From Aureimonas phyllosphaerae (GTDB lineage Bacteria > Pseudomonadota > Alphaproteobacteria > Rhizobiales > Rhizobiaceae), in the NCBI RefSeq assembly GCF_900113065.1, contig NZ_FOOA01000017.1, forward strand, positions 29,131-93,130: DNA of 64,000 nucleotides. Direction: 5' to 3'. The notes beneath the pieces were generated by a model that was not told where the DNA came from, searched no databases, and saw only the letters and a program-made list of their open reading frames with translations. Positions 7,785 to 16,524 of the stretch are shown here, in pieces (position 1 is the first letter of the stretch; every line of letters begins with the position of its first letter). Made by a program: the position numbers and the translations under genes.

Positions 7785-9433
7785 CGGGCCTGGCCTCCGA
7801 GGTCGGAGACCTGCGACGGCGCGGCCGGCGTCCGGCAGGGCGCGAAGGCGTCGAGCGCCGTGTCGTAGACGCCAGTCTTCACATCCGCGAGGCCGAGCAT
7901 CGTGTGGAAGAGATTGTCGTGGGAGAGCGGCGCGTCGCGACGGCCGGCGAGGCACCGGGCGTCGATGCCCATGGTCCGCGCGAAACCGTCGGAGAACCAG
8001 GCGATCATCGGCACATGCGTCTGCGTCGAGGGGGCGAGGATATAGGGCATCGCGTGGAGGTAGATGCCGTTCTCGCCGAGCGACTCGCCATGATCGGAGA
8101 GGTAGAGCATCGTGGTGTCGAGGTCGGTGCGCGCCTTCAGGCGGTCGATCGTCTCGGCGAGGTTGTGGTCGGTGTAGAGGATCGTGTTGTCGTAGGCGTT
8201 GACGATCTCCTCGCGCCGGCAGTTGGCGAACTCGGCGGTCTGGCAGGCCGGCGTAAAGCGCTCGAACGCTTGCGGATAGCGCTTGAAATAGGTCGGCCCG
8301 TGGCTGCCGAGCTGGTGGAGGACGATCAGCGTGTTGCCGGTAACGGTCTTCAGCTCCGCGTCCAGCCGGTCGGTCAGGATCTCGTCGCGGCACTCGCCGC
8401 CCTCGCAGAAGCGCGGGTCGGCCGTATCGGGCAGATAGGTGTAGGGCACGCGGTCGGCCACGTGGTAGGCGCCCGTGTCGTTGTCGATCCAGCGCACGTC
8501 GAAGCCGGCGCGCTTGACGACGTCGAGAAGGTTCTCGACCGAGCGGGCCTTCTCGTCGGAATGCCCGGCGCGCGTGAGGTTGGAGAACATGCAGGGCACC
8601 GAGACGGCGGTGGAGGTTCCGCAGCTCGACACGTCCGAGAACGACACGACGCCGCGCGCCTTAAGTTCGGGATTGGTGTCCTTCTCGTAGCCGTTCAGCG
8701 AGAACTGCTGGCCCCGCGCCGTCTCGCCGACCACGAGGACGGCGACCACGGGCTTCTGCGCCCTAGCGAGGCGGGGGCCGGGAACCGCGTCGGTGCCCAG
8801 CGGCGCGACGACATAGACCGTCTCCCCGTCCCAGTGCTGGGCGTACTTGACGAGGGCGGTGACCGGTGCGACCGGATTGAGGCTCGCCATCAGGTCGCGA
8901 TGGGTGCGGAAGGTCGAGGCGTAGCTCGAATAGAAGGTCAGGACGATCGCCACGGTGAGCGCAAGGCTCGGCAGGATGAGCGCCAGATTGCGCCGCGCCT
9001 TCTGCCAGAACGGCCGGTGGCGGACCCGCACGACGGCAACGAGCGCGGCCGGAACGAGCCCGAACAGGACGAGATGGAGGACGAAGCCGGCGGTGAGGAG
9101 ATGCCCTGCCTCCGCCGTCGTGGTCTCGGCGACGTTGGTGATCATGTCGCGGTCGATCAGGATGCCGTAGCTGTCGACATAGTAGGAGGCAACGGCCGAG
9201 ATCAGGATCAGCGCGATCACCAGCGGCTTCAGGAGGAAGCGCAACGAGACGGCCGCTAGGATCGAGAACATCAGGAGGAAGAGGCCGATGCCCAGCGCCG
9301 CCAGATGCAAGGGGTGGTTGGTGAAGTAGAGAAGGCCCTTGCGCCAGAAGGTGCCGTTCAGCGCAAACAGGAGATAGGCCGTGGCGAGCGCTGCAAGGGT
9401 CAGGCTGCCGATGGTGGGTCTGGCAAGGCGCAT
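7781..9433 (-). CDS. eptA: Lipid A phosphoethanolamine transferase
   Basis: The ATG at 9433 (MRLARPTIGSLTLAALATAYLL) gives 550 aa, close to the usual EptA length. Five predicted membrane helices in the first about 190 residues precede a periplasmic alkaline-phosphatase-fold domain. That domain shows VVGETARGQQFSLNGY, the nucleophile-threonine region SCGTSTAVSVPCMFS, LDTTMLYLSDHGESLGENG and paired cysteines. It would add phosphoethanolamine to lipid A in the outer leaflet of the inner membrane, lowering negative charge and giving polymyxin tolerance. It is divergent from a PmrAB-like two-component system that probably controls it. Confidence 0.93.
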   Translation of the reverse strand: MRLARPTIGSLTLAALATAYLLFALNGTFWRKGLLYFTNHPLHLAALGIGLFLLMFSILAAVSLRFLLKPLVIALILISAVASYYVDSYGILIDRDMITNVAETTTAEAGHLLTAGFVLHLVLFGLVPAALVAVVRVRHRPFWQKARRNLALILPSLALTVAIVLTFYSSYASTFRTHRDLMASLNPVAPVTALVKYAQHWDGETVYVVAPLGTDAVPGPRLARAQKPVVAVLVVGETARGQQFSLNGYEKDTNPELKARGVVSFSDVSSCGTSTAVSVPCMFSNLTRAGHSDEKARSVENLLDVVKRAGFDVRWIDNDTGAYHVADRVPYTYLPDTADPRFCEGGECRDEILTDRLDAELKTVTGNTLIVLHQLGSHGPTYFKRYPQAFERFTPACQTAEFANCRREEIVNAYDNTILYTDHNLAETIDRLKARTDLDTTMLYLSDHGESLGENGIYLHAMPYILAPSTQTHVPMIAWFSDGFARTMGIDARCLAGRRDAPLSHDNLFHTMLGLADVKTGVYDTALDAFAPCRTPAAPSQVSDLGGQAR

Positions 9434-9508
9434 GTGCGGCGTCCGGGACGGGTGTTGGTCACGGGTGCCCTCATAGACCGGCCGCCCCCGGCGTGACGTC
9501 GCCGGGAT

Positions 9509-9524
9509 TATACGCTTTCGTATA
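9509..9524. promoter_or_regulatory. Palindrome between eptA and the divergent two-component system
   Basis: TATACG and CGTATA form perfect six-base arms separated by CTTT. The palindrome sits between the eptA start (9433) and the response-regulator start (9595), so it is a plausible operator or overlapping promoter for both units. Its use by the local response regulator is an inference. Confidence 0.45.
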
Positions 9525-9594
9525 GTGGGCAGGACGGGCGTGAAGCGGCGCGCGAAGCCCGCTATGGAACGGGCAGGAAAGGGAGACCGACATT

Positions 9595-10275
9595 GTGAAG
9601 GTGCTTCTGGTCGAGGACGACGCATCCACCGCGGCCTATGTCTGCAACGGCCTGCGCGAGGAGGGCCACGAGGTCGACCACGCGCCGCGCGGGGCACTCG
9701 GCCTGGAACTCGCCCTGACGCGTCCCTACGACGCGGCTGTGGTCGACCGCATGCTGCCCGACCTCGACGGCCTGTCGCTCCTGAAGGCGGTGCGCGCAGC
9801 GGGAAGGCGCACGCCCGCGATCTTCCTGACCGCCGTCGGCGGCGTCGACGACCGGGTGGAGGGGCTGGAAGCGGGCGCCGACGACTATCTCATGAAACCC
9901 TTCGCCTTTTCCGAACTGATGGCGCGGCTGAACGCGCTCGCCCGGCGCACCGCCCCGGAGCGGCGCGAGGAGACGGTGCTGGCGATCGCCGACCTCGAGA
10001 TGAACCTCATCGCGCGCACCGTGGCGCGCGCCGGCCAGGCGATCGACCTGCAGCCGCGCGAGTTCCGCCTGCTCGAGTTCATGATGCGCAACCGGGGCCG
10101 CGTCCTCACCCGCACCATGCTGCTCGAGCGGGTCTGGCAGTTCCATTTCGATCCCAAGACCAACGTCGTCGAGACCCATGTCAGCCGCCTGCGCGCCAAG
10201 GTGGACCGGCCCTTCGGCGCCGAGATGATCCGCACGGTGCGCGGATCGGGATATCTCATCGATGCGCCTGCCTGA
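9595..10275 (+). CDS. OmpR/PhoB-family response regulator (PmrA/TctD-like)
   Basis: The GTG at 9595 is preceded by a good ribosome site (AAGGGAGA, 9579 to 9586) and gives 226 aa. The receiver domain has the acidic pair EDD near residue 7, phospho-acceptor Asp51 (AAVVDRMLPD) and the conserved Lys in LMKPF. The C-terminal winged helix has the TRTMLLERVW and VETHVSRLRAKVD elements. It overlaps the sensor kinase gene by 14 bases and faces eptA, so a role in envelope-charge control is likely. Confidence 0.93.
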   Translation: MKVLLVEDDASTAAYVCNGLREEGHEVDHAPRGALGLELALTRPYDAAVVDRMLPDLDGLSLLKAVRAAGRRTPAIFLTAVGGVDDRVEGLEAGADDYLMKPFAFSELMARLNALARRTAPERREETVLAIADLEMNLIARTVARAGQAIDLQPREFRLLEFMMRNRGRVLTRTMLLERVWQFHFDPKTNVVETHVSRLRAKVDRPFGAEMIRTVRGSGYLIDAPA

Positions 10276-11671
10276 CCGCTTCCGCACCATCTCGTTCCGC
10301 CTGTCGGTCGGCTACGGGCTCCTGTTCGGCCTCTCGGCCGTCGCCATCATGGCGGTCACCTACGTCGCGGCCAGCACGCAGATGCAGTCGATCGTACGCG
10401 CCTCGATCGCCGAGGATCTCGCGCTGTTCCGCCACGGCTTTCGCGAGGGCGGCGAGGGTGGGCTCGTCCAGGAGGTGAACGAACGCGTCGAGAGCGCGGC
10501 CGAGGACCGCTTCTTCCTGCTTCTCGGCCCGGACGGACGGAGGATCGCCGGCAATCTGCCGACCGCGGCCTGGGCCCTCGGCCCCACCACCGAGCGCCTC
10601 GCGCCCGCAACGCCCGACCGGGCGGAGGAAACCCGGGGCGACACGCTCTACAGCGAGGGGATCGCGCTCGGTGACTTCCGGGTGATGGCCGCCCGACGGT
10701 CCGACATCCTGGAGACGATCCGCTCCATCCTCCTGTCGGCGATCCTCACCGGCTGCATGGTCACGGTGGCGCTGGCGCTGGTCGGCGGGATCGTCGTCGG
10801 GCTCGGGCCCAGCCGCCGCGTCGACGCGATCGCGGCGACGACCCGGCGGATCGTCGAGGGACGGCTCGACCTGCGCCTGCCCGTGTCGGGCCGCGGCGAC
10901 GAGCTCGACCGGTTGGCGACCGACATCAACGTCATGCTGGCCCGCATCGAGACGCTGGTGGAAAGCCTGCGTCAGGTCTCCACCGACATCGCCCACGACC
11001 TGCGCACCCCGCTTGCGCGGCTGCGGCAGGGGTTGGAGGGGATCGGGCGCACCCGCGACCGGGCCGGTCTGGAGCGCGCGGTGGACGCCGCGGTCGCCGA
11101 GACCGATGCCATTATCGAGACCTTCAACGCGCTCCTGCGCATCGCCCAGATCGACGCGGGCGCGCGCAAGGCGCGGTTTCGCCTGGTCGACCTGTCGGAC
11201 CTCGCCGAGCGGGTCGCCGACGCCTATGGCGAGGTGGCGGTCGACGCCGGGCATCGCCTCGCGACACGGGTCGAGCCCGGCCGCACGGTCCAGGGCGACG
11301 CCGACCTCCTGACGCAGCTCCTTGCCAACCTCGTGGAGAACGCGATCACCCACATCCCCGCCCCCGGCGAGATCACGCTCGCCGTAGGGCGCGAGGCGGA
11401 GGAGATCGTCCTGGAAGTCGCCGACGACGGGCCGGGCGTGCCGCCGGCTGAGCGCGACAGGATCTTCCGTCGCCTCTACCGGCTCGACCGCAGCCGGTCG
11501 ACGCCCGGCCACGGCCTCGGCCTCGCGCTGGTCGCCTCGATCGCCGAGCTGCACGGGGGGCGCATCGAGGTGCGCGACGCCGCGCCCGGCCTCGTGATGC
11601 GCGTCGTGTTTTCCGACGCTTCGGTGGAGGCGGCGCCGAAACCCGCACGGCTGGGAATCGGCGCGGCCTGA
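10262..11671 (+). CDS. Sensor histidine kinase
   Basis: This 469-aa kinase has an N-terminal membrane segment, a periplasmic region, a second membrane segment near residues 155 to 185 and a HAMP linker. The H-box STDIAHDLRTPLARLRQ holds the phosphorylated His near residue 244. It is followed by N-box NLVENAITH, G1 DDGPGVPPAERDRIFRR and G2 GHGLGLALV. It pairs with the overlapping response regulator. The coding end is about 60 bases before the transposon insertion, so the gene is intact. Confidence 0.93.
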   Translation: MRLPDRFRTISFRLSVGYGLLFGLSAVAIMAVTYVAASTQMQSIVRASIAEDLALFRHGFREGGEGGLVQEVNERVESAAEDRFFLLLGPDGRRIAGNLPTAAWALGPTTERLAPATPDRAEETRGDTLYSEGIALGDFRVMAARRSDILETIRSILLSAILTGCMVTVALALVGGIVVGLGPSRRVDAIAATTRRIVEGRLDLRLPVSGRGDELDRLATDINVMLARIETLVESLRQVSTDIAHDLRTPLARLRQGLEGIGRTRDRAGLERAVDAAVAETDAIIETFNALLRIAQIDAGARKARFRLVDLSDLAERVADAYGEVAVDAGHRLATRVEPGRTVQGDADLLTQLLANLVENAITHIPAPGEITLAVGREAEEIVLEVADDGPGVPPAERDRIFRRLYRLDRSRSTPGHGLGLALVASIAELHGGRIEVRDAAPGLVMRVVFSDASVEAAPKPARLGIGAA

Positions 11672-11715
11672 AGCCCGGCCCACCAACGCAGCTGAAGCGA
11701 ACCGCAGAGACGAAA

Positions 11716-11734
11716 AAGCCCGCCGGATCGAACC
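11716..11734. terminator. Left arm of a terminator hairpin split by the transposon
   Basis: After an A-run, AAGCCCGC, GGATC and AACC can pair with GGTT, GATCC and GCGGGCTT at 55681 to 55698, on the other side of the mobile element. Joined, they make a stem of 17 pairs with one mismatch, one bulge and a five-base loop. It would serve the kinase gene from one side and the tRNA-fMet gene from the other. Insertion has separated the two arms by 44 kb. Confidence 0.8.
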
Positions 11735-11737
11735 AAG
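11733..11737. repeat. Left target-site duplication, CCAAG
   Basis: This five-base direct repeat is identical to 55674 to 55678. It lies in what was the loop and closing base pairs of the host terminator hairpin. Confidence 0.85.
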
Positions 11738-11763
11738 TATCCAGACACATTGAAAGTGAGTCA
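11738..11763 (+). repeat. Left terminal inverted repeat
   Basis: This 26-base end begins TATCC and finishes AAAGTGAGTCA. It aligns without gaps to the reverse complement of 55648 to 55673, sharing TATCC, a G at position 7, CAC at 9 to 11 and AGTGAGTCA at the inner side. The inner part is itself a copy of the element's recurring TnsB-site-like motif. Confidence 0.85.
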
Positions 11764-12408
11764 CGTAAACCGCTGAAATCGTTGAATCGTACCTGGTTAA
11801 GTGATTCAAACGCCCTCGAGAACCAGCTTCAAGTGATTCAAGCGGGCGCTGCAGTCTCCTTGACGCTCGGGACCGGCGTTTCAAACGAGTCATTCGATCG
11901 TGGAAAATCGACTTCAAACGAGTCGGGCCATCGGCGTAGACGCTCCGAGCGAATCAAACGAGTCATGGCAGGGTGCCGCCCTCGAGGCGCCACCTCGTCC
12001 GACATCCGATCGGGAAGCGACCCTCCACCTATCCGGGTCGTACTCGGGCGCCGATCCGGCGCTCTTCGAGTGCCCTCAAGCGCCGATCACATCCTCGACC
12101 CGTACCAACTTGACACTTGCCAGATTTCTCCTTTGGGCTTAATTCAGATTTGCGCCACATGATGGCGGACGGTTTCTGGCGTTATCCTAATTCGAACCTG
12201 AGCCCTTTGGGTGGAACGTTCACTGGATCAAGGCACTGCCTCAGCCAAGTCGTCGAGGGCCTGTAGGCCTGCCAAACCGGGTGATCGCTCCCTTGAGGCG
12301 CGAGACTTTGGGGAAAGTGCAGTTGGCTCCACCAACTGATCGATGGAAAACGAAGATAACGTGTGCATGTATCGGGCGGACCTTCGTGTCCGCCCTTTAC
12401 TTTTCCAG
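11764..12408. promoter_or_regulatory. Left-end region with repeated TnsB-site-like motifs; no gene seen
   Basis: No convincing coding frame is present. Motif copies that fit TTCAA(A/G)(C/T)GA(G/T)TCA, all in the plus direction, lie at 11797 to 11808, 11828 to 11840, 11879 to 11892, 11913 to 11924 and 11954 to 11965, after the terminal one at 11753. Several spaced copies in one orientation are what a Tn7-type left end looks like. The rest, to about 12370, holds nothing recognisable. Confidence 0.65.
12374..12395 (+). terminator. Hairpin with TTCG loop, possible terminator
   Basis: GGGCGGAC and GTCCGCCC form an eight-base perfect stem around a CTTCGT loop, followed on the plus strand by TTTACTTTT. 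It lies just beyond the 3' end of the minus-strand gene ending at 12409. It may insulate that gene from the transposon end. The T-rich tail points to termination of plus-strand transcripts. Confidence 0.5.
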
Positions 12409-13401
12409 CTATCCCGTCACGACGTCGCTCGAGAAGACGTTGGCGTGGTCGCCCGAAACGAAATGCTCGCCCTTAAGCGCGCAATCGAAGCGCTCGCGCT
12501 GCAATTTCTGATTGTCTGCCTTCTGCACGTCGTGCTGGAACCCCGCGTCGATCAGTGGCGTGCCGAACCGGTAACGACCTTCTAGGACGTGGCGCAGACT
12601 TGGGGCGTCTGGCTTTCCGTCCGCATCGAGGTGCACGAGTCCCCCATCTTGACCGACGTTGGCCTTCGCGAACACCAGATTGCGTCTATCGACCGCAAAC
12701 CGCTTCCTCGTACCGCCGGTACGGATGTAGAACTTAGACAACCGTTCGAACGAGAAACGCTCCGACCGTATTCCTCTTTCCACCTCTTCCAGCGTCGAAC
12801 GTCCTTCCATGAAAGCACGGAAACGTTCCGACAGGTGTCCACCTTCGTCCAGTTGGAAGTTCCGCCCCGGCAGCAGGAGCGCATCGTCGCAACGGCGCGC
12901 CTCCAAGCGAAGTCGCATGGCTTCGGCAGGCCCCTGGGCTATCTCCTCCAGTGCCTGCCGTAGGATACGGTTCACCGCTTCCACGTCGTGACGCCAATGC
13001 CTACCACCGCGCCAGCCCCAATCGTCGATACGCAGGGCATGAGGCCATACGGCGTGGCCGAACACATCCCATAGCCGATCGCTTCCGTCGGCATGGACGT
13101 AGGCCACGACGATCCGACTGGGCGTCGGCACACCGTTACGATCACGCTCCTCGCGAAGTGCGAAGCGAGAGGACAGGATCCCGAGGTCGAGGATCGGACG
13201 TTCAACGTAGATGGCGTTGTCCGACGTCGGAAAGGTGCCGGCGACAGCGCTCCAGCGCGGACCGTCGCGATTTCGTATCGTTGCCGCAGCCACCGAGGCC
13301 GTCGACTCTGGAAGACCGGCGATCACGAGCAGAGGCGTAGGCCCTGGTGGCCCGCGCATCTCGCCACGCGAACGCACCCTTTCGGGTTCTCCCTTTCCCA
13401 T
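12409..13401 (-). CDS. Uncharacterised protein, 330 aa
   Basis: I do not recognise this family. The ATG at 13401 lies three bases after the stop of the upstream gene, so the two form an operon; ATG at residue 15 (MRGPPGPTPLLV) is an alternative. The protein looks soluble, with no signal peptide or membrane helix. Notable stretches are a Trp/His-rich segment (DDWGWRGGRHWRHD) near residue 130 and a conserved-looking C-terminus (FAKANVGQDGGLVHLDADG, then YRFGTPLIDAGFQHDVQ). Codon use is consistent with a real gene. Position next to the transposon left end and the partner gene suggest accessory, possibly defence, cargo. Confidence 0.7.
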   Translation of the reverse strand: MGKGEPERVRSRGEMRGPPGPTPLLVIAGLPESTASVAAATIRNRDGPRWSAVAGTFPTSDNAIYVERPILDLGILSSRFALREERDRNGVPTPSRIVVAYVHADGSDRLWDVFGHAVWPHALRIDDWGWRGGRHWRHDVEAVNRILRQALEEIAQGPAEAMRLRLEARRCDDALLLPGRNFQLDEGGHLSERFRAFMEGRSTLEEVERGIRSERFSFERLSKFYIRTGGTRKRFAVDRRNLVFAKANVGQDGGLVHLDADGKPDAPSLRHVLEGRYRFGTPLIDAGFQHDVQKADNQKLQRERFDCALKGEHFVSGDHANVFSSDVVTG

Positions 13402-13404
13402 GCC

Positions 13405-14118
13405 CTACGCGTGAGCCATCAGCACTTGCGCCACGTCGGCGGGAATGACCATGCGGTCCAGTATCTCCTTCGGCTGCGCAGCGATCAGCCGGCCAAGCGC
13501 ATTCGCATGCGTGGTGGGTACGCGCAGATGTTCGCGGTGATGGAAATGGCTCGATGGGACATCGTTCTCGGTGGACCAGGCGAGAAACCTTCGCCACAAC
13601 TGCTCACGCTCCTGCGGAGAAGCAGTTCGTAGCGACAGCCCCGGATGTCGGTATGCCTCCCCGATCAAGCGTTGATTGGGACCGAGTTCCGCCATCGATG
13701 AGACCTTCGAGTATCGGAATGGCGGGACGAGATCGATCGCCACCTGCTCGCCGGAGGCAATCCTTATGCAGAACGCGAGTTGAACCGACTTCGGCAGTCC
13801 GTCGAACTTCTCCGCGCTCTCACGCTGCGATGCTACGTGCTGCTGAAGCTCGAGAAGGATCGTACTGGCGATTGCGGCCGGAGCTACGACTTCACTTCCA
13901 GGAGTCGTGCCGACGATGCGAATGTCGTCTTCGCCCAGGGAGAGTATCGCCTCCTTCAAGGAGCCGAAGTCCTTCCGGAGGCTCGCGACGAGATCCTTGT
14001 TGCGCTGGCCCAGAGTAGATAGCAGCAGCGGAACCTGATGCCCGTCCGCGTAATGCTGAAGGACGATGGCGACGAGCCTCGCCAGCCCCTCATGATTCGC
14101 CTGGTCGCTCACGTTCAC
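13405..14118 (-). CDS. Uncharacterised protein with a possible N-terminal OST-HTH/LOTUS-like domain
   Basis: The start is GTG at 14118, preceded by a strong ribosome site (GAGGGGG). The first about 65 of 237 residues (LVAIVLQHYADGHQVPLLLS, then LGQ..LVASLRKDFGSLKEAIL and DDIRIVG) resemble the winged-helix OST-HTH/LOTUS layout. That includes the G-SLKE motif and terminal hydrophobic strand, seen in RNA-binding proteins. The remainder has no recognised domain. It is the first gene of a two-gene operon with the 330-aa protein. The domain call is tentative and made by eye. Confidence 0.65.
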   Translation of the reverse strand: MNVSDQANHEGLARLVAIVLQHYADGHQVPLLLSTLGQRNKDLVASLRKDFGSLKEAILSLGEDDIRIVGTTPGSEVVAPAAIASTILLELQQHVASQRESAEKFDGLPKSVQLAFCIRIASGEQVAIDLVPPFRYSKVSSMAELGPNQRLIGEAYRHPGLSLRTASPQEREQLWRRFLAWSTENDVPSSHFHHREHLRVPTTHANALGRLIAAQPKEILDRMVIPADVAQVLMAHA

Positions 14119-14496
14119 CTGCCCCCTCGATACTCCGCCAGACTAGTAGCGTGCGCAGCGCATGCGAAACAATACCGTTGTACAGGTGCGTCGTTCCCGT
14201 ACGGGCGCTCCAAACGAGTCATCCCGGCCTCCGTGACGAGGGTTCGACCGAGATCCGATCGGCGGAGCGATCAGGTATTCGATCCGCCCGTTCTGAGGAT
14301 TCGACGGCCGTGGGATCACAAGGGAGGCTTCAAGTTCAGTGGCAGGTCTTCGAGGCGGATGACCGAGAACGGCAAGCGGACCGGCGACGATCGTCGCCGT
14401 TCGGCGGATCCATCTTGACAGCCCACATTACTCCTTTAACGTGTACCGCAAGGGAAAGCATAGAAATCGTCATTCTCTTGGGCTGAGGACCATGGA
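14119..14496. promoter_or_regulatory. Divergent intergenic region with one internal TnsB-site-like motif
   Basis: The region separates the minus-strand two-gene operon from the plus-strand lipoprotein gene. CCAAACGAGTCA at 14210 to 14221 matches the motif repeated at both transposon ends. The lipoprotein gene has a GAGGA ribosome site at 14485 to 14489. Nothing else is recognised. Confidence 0.45.
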
Positions 14497-15420
14497 ATGG
14501 TTCGTTCTGGCTGGATATTGCTACTCTTCTCGACGCTTTTCCTACCGGGATGCGCCATACATCCTGTACCACAGGATTATGCGGGGTTAAGTACTTATGC
14601 GATCGTAGCCCAGTTTCGCTGCGAGATGCGAGGCGTCCTAAAAGATCGCGTCGTCAATGCAGTTAGATCTCGAAATCTCGACGCTTATCTCGCAGACGAC
14701 TATGATAGCGGACGAATAGACATAGACGAGTTACGGCATAAAATTAGGGATCCCGACCTCAAAGGAGTTCTCGAGACCTACGCGAATGCGACCATACTCT
14801 ACGACTTTGCTCTCAACATGACCGAACTCAACAACGTGAGCGGCTCCATCGAGGTCAAGCGGCCTTTCTCGAGAGGGCTCGATCTTATCGGAATCGGCGC
14901 CAACGCGGACCACAAGCGACAGAACACCCGGTCCTTCACGATAGAGGATACGTTCTTCAAGCTCTTGAAATACCCCCCTTCGAAATATTGCAGGGATACA
15001 CGGAACGCACCGAACTTCGATTATCCAATCGCAGGACGCACGCGACTGGAGGATACGGTCAAGACCTTTCTCGATCTGAATCAGTCCGGCAACCTCGGAG
15101 ATAAGTTAGGGGGCCCCGCGACTCCGACGCTCAGCGACGACCTGCAGTTCACGACGAAGTACGGAGGGAAGCTGTCACCGGATTTCACGAGGAACCCCGT
15201 CGACCTCGCTTGGAAGCTGACGAAGATCGGAGGTTCGTATGAGGCCTCCAGGGAGGACTTCCATCGGGTGACCATCGTCCTCTCGATGCCCGTGGCGGGG
15301 GATACGCCACTGACGATCGCGGAGACGAGGCGGAACGCACGACTAGCTCTTGAAAAGGCGAATGCCGAGAGAGCGCAGATCAGCCTCGAGCGCATATCGG
15401 ATCGCATACCAGGTTTCTGA
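14497..15420 (+). CDS. Predicted lipoprotein, 307 aa, unknown function
   Basis: ATG 14497 has a GAGGA ribosome site seven bases upstream. The N-terminus MVRSGWILLLFSTLFLPGCA is a type II signal peptide with lipobox LPGC, so Cys19 would be lipidated and the protein membrane-anchored. The mature part is soluble with no recognised domain. Compared with its neighbours the gene uses many A/T-ending codons (TTA, ATA, AAT), a clear drop in GC that suggests separate acquisition. A small gene follows after about 20 bases. Confidence 0.75.
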   Translation: MVRSGWILLLFSTLFLPGCAIHPVPQDYAGLSTYAIVAQFRCEMRGVLKDRVVNAVRSRNLDAYLADDYDSGRIDIDELRHKIRDPDLKGVLETYANATILYDFALNMTELNNVSGSIEVKRPFSRGLDLIGIGANADHKRQNTRSFTIEDTFFKLLKYPPSKYCRDTRNAPNFDYPIAGRTRLEDTVKTFLDLNQSGNLGDKLGGPATPTLSDDLQFTTKYGGKLSPDFTRNPVDLAWKLTKIGGSYEASREDFHRVTIVLSMPVAGDTPLTIAETRRNARLALEKANAERAQISLERISDRIPGF

Positions 15421-15439
15421 ACTAGGAGGACGTCGAGCG

Positions 15440-15676
15440 ATGCCTACAGACAAGAACGTCCGAAGCCTCTTGCAGGTGATGATGATCGCCAAGAGCATCA
15501 TCGATGCGGGGAGGGCGGAGGAATTCGTCAAAGCCTGCTCGGGGAGGGATGATCTCTTCGTCTTGGCGACGGAAGCGGCCAGAGAGTTCATGGCAACCTT
15601 CTTGAATCAGAATTCTATCGATCCTTCACGCATGGAGATGCGGGGCATTGGATATGGCCAGGATCGATGCAGCTAG
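15440..15676 (+). CDS. Small uncharacterised protein, 78 aa
   Basis: I chose ATG 15440 because it has an excellent ribosome site (AGGAGGA, 15424 to 15430) nine bases upstream. An in-frame ATG at 15350 would overlap the lipoprotein gene. The product begins MPTDKNVRSLLQVMMIAKSI, looks helical and has no signal or membrane segment. It sits 19 bases after the lipoprotein stop and shares its AT-richer codon use, so the pair is probably one transcript. Function unknown. Confidence 0.6.
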   Translation: MPTDKNVRSLLQVMMIAKSIIDAGRAEEFVKACSGRDDLFVLATEAAREFMATFLNQNSIDPSRMEMRGIGYGQDRCS

Positions 15677-16520
15677 CCCCGATCCTTGGTCGGTCGACAC
15701 GAATGGATTCAAGTTCATATTTCGACGCATTGGTCCTATCGAGGCCGCGACGCGATCCTTCAACTACTTCGTCGCATACCGTCTCCGTCGAAGGACGCGC
15801 ACGTTCGAAGGCATCTACCCAAGGTCGAACGCCATGCCATCGCGACCAAGCTCATGGCCCCGACGGACTCCGCGAATTCGATCTTCAGGCTATGCTTTCG
15901 GATGGCTCCGTCCCTGTCCCACGACGACGAACGGAGCCATCAGAGGACCTTTTTGCGAACCGGTCGCGCACCACCCGTACTAGGAGGCCGACGGAGACAC
16001 GCGCCGCCAAGCCTCATCGCGCAGACCTACCCATGACTCTCTCGCAGCGAGCTTGCCACCGGGTCGCCATAGACGCGCTCCGGTCTCGCCGACAACCTCG
16101 TGCGAGAAGTTGAGCGTCGGGCAGTCGTATTACTCGCACGCCGCAGCAGACCCGCATGTTCCGCCAGTAGATCCGCCAACTTGTTTCGTACACCTCGTTC
16201 GGAGGAAGATTGGACGAGCGAGCCATCGATCGTCGGTATGGCGTAGCACTCGTCCGACACGACGTTGTACAGCCCTACCCTGATGCCCTCGACGTGAAAC
16301 GTCCGATATCCTCCGGGAAGAATGGCGATCTGCCGGGCATTCAAGACGAACATGCGACCTTCGCGAGTGGAAACCGTCGCGGCCCCCAGCAGTCCTTGGG
16401 CGCGATCTGCAGCCTTCACGTCGATGGTGATCTCCGTGATCGGGCTTCCCCGGTCCGCGCCGTTCGCGTCGATCTTCTCGTAGTGCTTGCGATAGCGATA
16501 GCTGGGGCCTGACCCTAGCC
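15654..16520. pseudogene. Degenerate region with possible gene remnants
   Basis: No intact gene is convincing. On the plus strand a protein-like start at 15654 (MARIDAASPDPWSVDTNGFKF, residues 1 to 45) overlaps the previous gene. It then loses coding character and appears to continue in another frame, as after frameshifts. On the minus strand from about 16520 down to 16150 a frame without a start reads protein-like (EKIDANGADRGSPITEITI, then FHVEGIRVGLYNVVSDECYA and LADLLAEHAGLLRRA). Both may be decayed genes; neither family is recognised. Confidence 0.35.
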
Positions 16521-16524
16521 ATCC

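Noticed and set aside
15654..16113. Several overlapping plus-strand ORFs read as separate genes
   Set aside because: Each holds only a short protein-like stretch and then loses it; a frameshifted remnant is more likely.
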